Shown: in pieces, positions 57,201 to 64,000 of the stretch
How the letters are laid out: every line of letters begins with the position of its first letter
Position numbering within the stretch: position 1 is the stretch's first letter
From: Haliclystus octoradiatus
Taxonomy: Eukaryota > Cnidaria > Staurozoa > Stauromedusae > Haliclystidae
Direction: 5' to 3'
Assembly (NCBI GenBank): GCA_916610825.1
Contig: OU744454.1
Location: forward strand, 11,349,178 to 11,413,177
Length of the DNA stretch: 64,000 bases
Translations under genes and position numbers: made by a program
The notes under the pieces: generated by a model
Told to the model about the DNA's origin: nothing
What the model saw: only the letters and a program-made list of their open reading frames with translations
The model's database searches: none

Positions 57201-60200
57201 AAGTATATAGAATGGGAAAACTATCTATTACTTCTTTACATCTTATTTCATCAATTATTTTCAGCCATGAACGGTACTTTCTACATATTCCAAGTCATAT
57301 AGGCAAGGTGGTGTCGATAATCATGCTAGCTAAATACTTTTCCAATTTTATCTACTTTTAAAACACTAAACAACGTGCCAAATAATGCCATTTCGTTGCC
57401 ACGATACCAAGGGGGTGATTTTGCTTGAACACTACACTGATTCAGGATAAATCATCGCCATGTGAAAACACATCATCACCATGTGAAATATGTCATCGCC
57501 GTGTGAATCGAGTTTGACCCTAATTCAGCTTCATACGCATGAAACAGTCCTATCTTTAATATCATGATTACTGGTTTTATTTAAAAGTAGATTATTACAT
57601 AGTCCTGTGTAAATGACTCGCCGACTCTCGAAAGTGAAGCAATATTCTCATTTGAATTGATTGTATAAATAGGGCCATTATTACAACTCCCGGGTTGGTC
57701 TGCATTTTATTTAGCTTCATCACTAAACATTGTAAAACAACACTCACATCATGGCAACATTTATAAATCCATCGATTTGATTATTCAATAATTGATTCAA
57801 TCCACTTTCCCGAAAGAAAAACTATTTATTATTGTTTACATTTTTTAGTTAAATACACTGATCCCATCAAACTGTTCAATCGAGTTTCATCGTGATATCG
57901 TTCCTATCCGAACAGTTTATAAATAATTTTCAGAAAACATTGATTATATAATTTCCATTCTGACGCATGACCATACAGGAAACAAAAGATCGATCTGCAC
58001 TGTTGCTCAGAGACAATAGAAAGTCATTTAAGTGCGAAACTGCTTAGTTAGCACTTCAGTCTGAGATAGCATTGTTGTTGAAAATGGAAACAGTTTTCAT
58101 TGTTTTTTATCAACTTCGATGTATTTATTTAAGAAATGAAGCCGGCCATGTACGCCTCTGGTTAATAACGAATCCATTGATATGTGTTTCAAGTCAATTG
58201 CATCAAAAATGGCATCGTGAATCCCCGCCTTACATAAAATGGAAATAGCGTAAATTTAAAAGTAGATTTTCTTCCTTTTCTCCTAGCTGAAATATGGTTG
58301 CTTCATAGAAAAGTTCAGCGTCTTCGATAGATCCAGCATACAGTATTTGGGTGTAGGCTTTCATCAAGTTTTGACGATCTTCCTTCTGGACTCCATGTTT
58401 TCCATCACACAGCCATCTCCATGTTGCCTTAAAAGTAGGTTAGTAAATTTTCAAACGTCTAATAATGATAATCTTACAATGCATTATTCATCAAGTTTGT
58501 CTAATACTGTCTTAAACTATTTTTCTTATATAGTTACCTGGCATTTATGGAATGTGCAGTACAGTAATGACGGTGTTGTGTCCGACCATATAGCTCGTAT
58601 TGCCCCCCTCTCTGCATTACTGTCATCAGTCATAAATATCTGGGGCTCGATTCCAGTCACCTTGCGGAGCATTTTAAATACAGAATTATATACCTGTTTA
58701 AATGAAGAAAGTGCCATCTTGTTAATGTAAATAGATCAATTGTAATTCAGAACATATTGTGGAAGTACTGCCGTGCAATATTTGACTTTCTTGAATGGTT
58801 GGTTACGTACCTTTTCTGTCAAGCCAAGATGACATGCTATTGCAACTGGCAATGCACCTGCTTGTGTGCTCACAAGGAACACGGTTACATTGCCATGGTC
58901 TGCATCTATGCTTGACGTAGAATCGACAAATAGTGTCTCCTGGGCAGATGCTAGTTCCGCAACTCTTTTCATGATTTGGCTTTGTAGCACTATTATTGTA
59001 CCATCAATCTGTGCATAAGAAGAAATGTTGACCTTACATTTTATGAAAATGATTGTTTGCACATACCGTATATACTGTATTCAAAGCTATTTTGTAACAT
59101 TGACATTATTATCAACCTCCACGTCAAAACCTTTGCTTCGTAACTCCTCAGCTTGTGTTTTCAAGGCTTCACTAATACCTTCAATGGTAGGCAAACCATA
59201 TTTATTTGTTTTGAATTCTTCGAATAAATACCGCAGTTGTCTAAATATAAATTGAAACATAATTTCATAATCAATTGTTCCATTATACACATCGAATCAT
59301 TAGATGCACACACATGTATCACTTTATATTTACCTGGAACTTGGGTTGAAATGTCGATCAGCCATATCAACTACATAATTTTCAGAGGTCTCCAAATCCT
59401 CCTGCAGCAGGTGTGATGTTGTGCTCACCTGAAAATCAAATGTCGTCAATTTGATGCTATTTTTATGCATGAATCCTCCATGGTGTGCATAACTGGAATA
59501 GACTTACTCCAAGCTTCATTTGAAAACATTTTATTGCCTTGTTCTTCATTCCATCTGTCATCCTCAATTCCCCCAAAGCAATACTATTTTCAGTGGCATG
59601 GTTGTGTTTCCAACAAATTTTTATTTGTGACAAATACCTATTGTTGGGACACAAACAACTTGTTAATCAGCACCTTTATATTCTAAGTACAAAAGTCACT
59701 ATATAGAGCAGCCACATGTATATATTGGTCACTTCATATAATGTTAATTTAACCTCTATGGAATGGTAATCTCCTTTAGAAGGCAATGGTATCCAACCTC
59801 ATAACTGGCTGCTATTGACAGGATTCACTATACATTAAATCTGTGGATAGCAAACTTGATAACTGCGCATATTGGCCACTAGAGACAGGTGTACGTAAAT
59901 ATTTATATTAATGCCTTTACTCCAGCCAAGCATATGGTAGTAACATTGCTTAAAGTGCATTTTACAATGATTAACCTTACTGGATGTGATCGCAATATTG
60001 TATACCTTAACAATCATCTACAAAATTATTGTTATTGTAGAACCACCAGTTCCAATATTATATGAACTTGTCGGTTAATTTAATATTATGATATTCAAGG
60101 CATTCATTGGTGTTTATGCTTACCCTTCTTTTATGGCTGTGCTGCGTACTCTAACTAAGTCATTTCTGTGGAGCTCAAGCCTTACCGATGCATCGCAGCC

Positions 60201-60595
60201 ACATCGTTTCTTCCATGCCTTTTGCAAATCTGATCCAATGCCACTGCGATGACAACGGTAAGAGCATGAGTACAGAAATTTTTTTCCTTTAGTTTCTTTC
60301 TGCCCTGGAATCTTTACGTAATCGCTGCGTGACTTAATTTTGAACTTTTCGAACCATTCATTGAGGTCTTCCTTTGTTGATATCTAAATGATCATATGTT
60401 GAAAAGTGTGCATACTAACAAAAAGTCAAAAACCAAGAAAAGCAGATGTATAATTATTATATCGTAGAAGTAGCAACCTACCTTTAATCCTATTGTAATG
60501 TTTTCTTTGTCTGAGGATATTACAATAGACTTTGAAAAAGAAGGAACTAGCGTATCCCAGGGAATATCCATAATTTGGGGGTATTTATGTATCAC
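54295..60595 (-). CDS. MULE transposase (FLYWCH/GCM-like, DDE, SWIM), at least 16 exons
   Basis: Exons read by eye, 5' to 3': 60482-60595, 60124-60383, 59508-59637, 59334-59428, 59117-59240, 58811-59008, 58538-58693, about 58240-58427, 56330-56513, 56114-56198, 55727-56028, 55473-55628, 55281-55343, 55002-55067, 54567-54738 and 54295-54475 (TGA at 54295). Phases agree at every junction except between exons 8 and 9, where the donor or a small extra exon is unresolved. Domains: a zinc-binding WRKY/GCM/FLYWCH-type module (CSYRCHRSG...KKRCGCDAS...WKHNHA); MULE transposase core with FVDSTSSIDADHG (first Asp), IFMTDDSNAERGAI (second Asp), LLYCTFHKCQ, WRWLCDGKHG and RGHNTNNYCEATMR (likely catalytic Glu); SWIM finger CSCYDGISGRLCKH; a Glu- and Gln-rich tail and a basic C-terminus. 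No stop codons were met within the exons. It should act in the nucleus on the 50-bp TIRs. Confidence 0.88.
54860..54985 (-). repeat. Dispersed hairpin repeat, copy 3
   Basis: It is the reverse-complement relative of 8060-8235 (CTACTATTT, TATTGCTCTGCTTTTA, CATTGAACACTC), in an intron of the MULE transposase. Confidence 0.55.
56514..58240 (-). other. MULE interior between exons 8 and 9
   Basis: A coding-like minus-strand reading at about 58070-58220 (AGIHDAIFDAIDLKHISMDS, then LLTRGVHGRL) ends in a stop. It may belong to a missing transposase exon, a captured host fragment or chance. The rest appears non-coding. Confidence 0.3.
57440..57520 (+). repeat. Short tandem repeat, about 3 copies of 22 bp
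   Basis: CATCGCCATGTGAAAA, CATCACCATGTGAAAT and CATCGCCGTGTGAATC follow each other in the large intron between MULE exons 8 and 9. Confidence 0.7.
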
Positions 60596-60827
60596 ATATT
60601 TCTAATGTACAATCGTACATCTTTGGATTTGATTTTCATAACTTTCTAATCAAAATTTCTTCTTTCTTTTGAGCACATGTTTTTATGTTGGTTGATTTCC
60701 CGCTATTTTAAATGCAACTATTTTCACAGCAACGAGGCTTATATAATTCAGAATATTTCAAATGAGAACGCTTTCGATGTGCTTTATCGCACGCAGCAGA
60801 GTAAATAGCAGCGCGACGCGACGCAAA

Positions 60828-60877
60828 TGATCCATAATGGCTGCATGGACTCAACTTCTTCATTTCTGCCAAATCGC
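60828..60877 (-). repeat. MULE right TIR
   Basis: This is the inverted partner of 51448-51497. The transposase ATG at 60595 lies about 230 bp inside, so the TIR region probably includes the transposase promoter. Confidence 0.95.
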
Positions 60878-61209
60878 AACCCGGGGCTAGGATACACAGA
60901 TAATTGATTGACTAAGGTAAAAATGTAAATGACCAGGTCCTTATATAAACGCAATTGCACCTTACATAATTGTCAAGATGATAAAATTATGTTTCATTTC
61001 GAGAGTGGTCTATTTTTCAAGGGCTGATTCAGTTATTTATAATCGGATTATAGGTTCTATATAGCTGTTTCTAAAGCCTCTTTAAGTTTTGTCAACATAC
61101 AATGATCACTGGTTGACTAGCGGTGACCAGTATTTCAAGATTTGAAATAGCTTAATGTTTAACAATGATATTATGACATTTGCGTTATTCTCATGGCAAC
61201 AAGAAACAG

Positions 61210-61500
61210 CTTCAAAAGAGAGCTATCACGGATAAGATCATAAAAGTAGTAATTGTTAGCACCACATCCAAGTGGAAATTTTTAAATGTTATTTAACATC
61301 TTTAAATTTGTAAATACAATGAAATCAAGTATAGTATCAAAGGAAGTTTATTGCTTCAGAGCAACGTCAGAAAATGTTAACGTTCATTTCACAAATCTGT
61401 TATTGTACAAGGTTATCTCGACACAAATGATTGCATTATTTCCCGACAACGAATTATCTGCATTATTTCAACAGTGAGACGTACATAAGTCGCTGACACA
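61210..61500 (-). repeat. Internal fragment of R element, inverted
   Basis: It occupies the paralogous position to 10760-11050 in gene 1 intron 1, with the same similarity to 21200-21420. Confidence 0.65.
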
Positions 61501-61917
61501 CCACAAATATAAAAATATTTTATTTACAATATAAATATTTCAATGAAACATTATGCTCATGTATTAAGCAGCGGATTTGATAAAAGGTATGTTGATTTTG
61601 AAAACGTTTTGAAATATACAACTTTGATCTCGACAGTGAATGCCGTATATTTTTCTTTCTCTATTTAAACAAGAAAGTGAATTAAAAGAGCGAAAAATGT
61701 CCGAATTATGACTGGAAAACAACGATTCTAATTATCACATATACTGCTTGAAAAATTACTTGAAAAAAGAGAACAGTGGAAAACTTGACACACACACCCA
61801 CATCATGATGGGCTTGCTTATATTTATCATAAACAATCAACATTATACTCTAGATTGAATATTTAAAATTATAAATAGGCATGATATATAATATAAGATA
61901 ATTAGTTTGCAACATAC

Positions 61918-62274
61918 CTTGATAGATACTGCGTACTTGCTAAGATTTGAAGGTGTGTTTGCTACCACATTGTTTGCATCTACTTGATTTCCGTTATCAT
62001 TCAAATTTGAATTAACAAACCCACAATTGTTGTGGATATCATTTACCAGATCCGCATTGATTCCATTGCACATTCCGTTGATTAGACATTTTTGAATACA
62101 GTTTAGCTGGGACATAGTAGTCGTAGTAAGAGTTTCAGTGAATCTGTTTTGCATTTGAAGATGCGTCGGAAAAATACGTCGCCGTGTCTTGTAATTAGCA
62201 GTGTCGCAAAATCTACCGAATACAAGATTACAGAATAAGCCTCCATACAGCATCAAAAATAGTAAGACCTCCAT
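61918..62274 (-). CDS. Gene 2 exon 1: signal peptide and PAN/apple-like segment
   Basis: The exon gives 119 codons from the ATG at 62274 to an AAG|GTATGT donor. The leader LLFLMLYGGLFCNLVFG is followed by RFCDTANYKTRRRIFP and LNCIQKCLINGMCNGI. The product is about 89% identical to gene 1 exon 1; changes include HLQMQN for HLQIKN and NSNLND for NAYVND. All cysteines are kept, which suggests constraint on the fold. The PAN assignment rests on Cys spacing only. Confidence 0.88.
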
Positions 62275-62400
62275 TCGTCTTTGCAGTGGAATACGTCAGA
62301 GTAGGTAAGTTCTCAACTTAAGCACTTCAGCGAACGCAGCAAACAGCCGTTAGCAGGATATATCAGAGACTATATGGTCTTAAATGAGAAAATAAATATT
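62275..62400 (-). promoter_or_regulatory. Proximal promoter and 5' UTR of gene 2 (candidate)
   Basis: It is conserved with the gene 1 upstream region (11833-11965), including a CATTTAAG motif at about 62378. Transcription start unknown. Confidence 0.35.
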
Positions 62401-63586
62401 ATAAATTTAGGTTTTCAATGCACCTGTATGCACCTGTTCCAAACATACAAAAATATCGACATGATGTATTGTACGATTCTCACTACTCTTGAGTACTGGT
62501 CCCTCTAATACTTAGCAACCGCTGAAACATTGTAAGCTTCTCAATGTCTGATATCTATATAGGCTCTTCATGGGGAAGTACATCGGTATAAAATTTTGAA
62601 AAAATAATGGGGAATCTGAAGACAGGTTCGCACAATATTTATTTAATCTCACGTCTTAGTTCTAGCAATATTTGAACAAGACAATCCAAAGGACATTGTG
62701 AGCATAAATGTTCCGTAATTAATCAATTAAATCAATTCAATCACATAAATGTGATTTAGTAAAATATATATTGATAATTTCCCTAATTTAGCTTTTTCAC
62801 AGGTTCCCAATGATAAGTCCCTCGAGAATTACTTGAATATTAAAAGATTGATAACCGGGGTGGTGTATTTTGAAAATACAATGATTGCAAGTATTGTTAT
62901 ACCACATCAACATGACCGATGCGAAAAAGCTCCTTCGGATTCTTTCCTTGTTAATCTCCTTAAACCAGTTTTCCATAATTACTGGTTATGTTTTGAATAT
63001 TTTTATACTTCAGCAGTATCGTGTCACAAAATCTACGCGAGAGTTTTCAAGAACAAGAAATATATTCAGCTTATAGATCTTTATATTTTGTTAATTACTA
63101 AAATCCTAGTTCAAACTGTGACAGACCATTCTATTATATCAATTTATTCCCAACTGGTATACCGTCTATTGGTTATATAGATTCACTCCCACCTTGTACT
63201 GTGTGACAACATCATATACGCGTTTTAATTATTTTAACCGATTTCTTTTCAGTTTAGAATTTAACGTGGTTCACCAAAGTTGACTCCCTTTTGAATTTTT
63301 AGTAAGCTAGCCTCTCAATGGGGAATGAAAATATCTGAAAAATAATGGCGCCGGAAAAGCTTTGTATAGGTTTGATTTTTCTATTTTCGCTGTTGTATTT
63401 CAATTAAATTTATGGTGATGATAATATTAAATATAGCTACATGGATATTGTTGTCATTTACAAATTATATTGTTATTGGTAAGTTAGTGTGTATCTTTAA
63501 TTTCATTCTTTTGCACAAGCCATAAAGATTTCCGTTTGTAAACAAACAGTAAGTTGATTTGCCACTATATATTATTACTAGCAATG
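62401..63586. other. Upstream of gene 2, no gene recognised
   Basis: To about 63230 this is the paralogue of 11966-12800. From there to the R copy nothing was recognised. Confidence 0.5.
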
Positions 63587-64000
63587 AGTGTGGTCCATAA
63601 TGGAGCTTTTATGATAAAACTTTCAGATCACTTATAATTAAACAATTGACTAAGCTGACTATCGCTGTATAATACGGAGTATGAACTCTGGAGGAGAACA
63701 TGAGACACAATACGTATTGAAACGGTGTAGCATTAATCAATACATCTTAATCATTCCTTTAATAAAAATTTAATTTATTTCACATCAATTGAGTCGATTG
63801 AAATGTATAATTTAACGTAGCTATATCTACATAGAAAAAACTTTATTTTATGTGCTGAAAGGAAGCCAGAACACATTAATTATTATAAATTACAAATATT
63901 CAGTCAAATTTCGAAATCTGAAACTATCCATAAAAAATCACCTCAAATCCGAACCGATCCGAAGACATAAAATATTAACCCGAAGCCGTCAAGGTGTGGC
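63587..64000 (-). mobile_element. R element copy 4, end in window
   Basis: It begins with the TIR ACTAGCAATGAGTGTGG and runs as the reverse complement of the right end of R copy 2 (24145 down to about 23740) with few differences. It continues past the window edge. Confidence 0.82.

Larger units (their letters stand above)
51448..60877 (-). mobile_element. Autonomous-type Mutator-like element (MULE), 9.43 kb
   Basis: Perfect 50-bp terminal inverted repeats (51448-51497 and 60828-60877, outermost bases GCGATTTGGCAG) are flanked by a perfect 9-bp duplication AACCCGGGG (51439-51447 and 60878-60886), the Mutator hallmark. The gene 1 paralogue has one copy of the target (about 10404). The element holds a minus-strand, multi-exon transposase gene (54295-60595) with FLYWCH/GCM-type, DDE and SWIM domains. 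Other cargo is an inverted pair of Penelope-type fragments and two tandem repeats. It sits in intron 1 of gene 2, in the same orientation. Fresh ends suggest recent movement. Confidence 0.95.
24867..62274 (-). other. Gene 2: secreted TSP1-fibrinogen-like protein, about 37 kb
   Basis: Exons in order are 61918-62274, 50636-50666, 48512-48779 (disrupted), 44168-44338, 37161-37331, 35851-36021, 26190-26447 and 24867-25129. Phases 0,1,1,1,1,1,1 are mutually consistent. The architecture is signal peptide, PAN-like Cys segment, TSP1 repeats and C-terminal FReD. FReDs of secreted invertebrate proteins commonly bind acetylated or sulfated ligands, and TSP1 repeats bind matrix glycans; a recognition or matrix role is inference. 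The exon for the first part of the FReD (SG-x-Y...CDM) was not found between 26448 and 35850, and exon 3 holds a stop. The locus is therefore either incomplete, alternatively spliced or a pseudogene. Introns are loaded with transposons. Confidence 0.78.

Noticed and set aside
58347-58730. Plus-strand ORF of 127 codons across MULE exons 7 and 8
   Set aside because: It is the antisense of transposase exons whose minus frames carry conserved motifs and consistent splice sites.

Overview
This is a gene-poor, AT-rich window from an animal nuclear genome. It has spliced genes with GT-AG introns, thrombospondin type 1 (TSP1) and fibrinogen-like domains, Penelope-like retroelements, a tRNA-derived SINE and many DNA transposons. 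A marine invertebrate such as a tunicate or cnidarian is plausible, but the sequence alone does not settle the lineage. No bacterial genes, rRNA, CRISPR or functional tRNA were seen.

Host genes. Two head-to-tail paralogues lie on the minus strand. Gene 1 begins with a signal-peptide exon at 11476-11832 and has a 31-nt exon (9765-9795) and two TSP1 exons (7800-7967, 5838-6008); its 3' part is off the left edge or lost. Gene 2 begins at 62274 and runs about 37 kb to a stop at 24867. Its exons are: signal peptide with a PAN/apple-like Cys-rich segment, the 31-nt exon, four TSP1 exons, then two exons for the C-terminal part of a fibrinogen-related domain (FReD). All TSP1 exons are phase 1-1, so they can be skipped or duplicated without changing frame. 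The product would be a secreted TSP1-FReD protein, an architecture associated with extracellular matrix, lectin or recognition roles; that role is inference. Gene 2's first TSP1 exon carries a 107-bp insertion that brings in an in-frame stop, and the exon for the N-terminal part of its FReD was not found, so gene 2 may be decaying or alternatively spliced.

Mobile DNA makes up much of the rest. Aligning the paralogues by eye gives natural 'empty sites' for several insertions. From left to right: an LTR retrotransposon with two apparently identical 175-bp LTRs, internally deleted and nested inside a LINE (1-3766); two foldback MITEs; copies of a TIR element here called R (about 16.8-18.6, 20.8-24.1, 46.4-48.3 and 63.6-64 kb, plus fragments); two Penelope-like copies (18.6-19.3 and 33.0-35.1 kb); a decayed Ty3/Gypsy element with a 5-bp target duplication (26807-30473); two hammerhead-ribozyme-like motifs 259 bp apart (32.7-33.0 kb); LINE 3' ends; an AAAAC array of about 1 kb (37.9-38.8 kb); a 1.19-kb hAT-type element (42139-43328); a SINE (45.6-45.8 kb); and a 9.4-kb Mutator-like element (51448-60877) with 50-bp perfect TIRs and a perfect 9-bp target duplication. 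The last carries an almost completely traceable, at least 16-exon transposase gene and sits in intron 1 of gene 2.

All coordinates, splice sites and repeat identities were read by eye; no alignment or database search was run.
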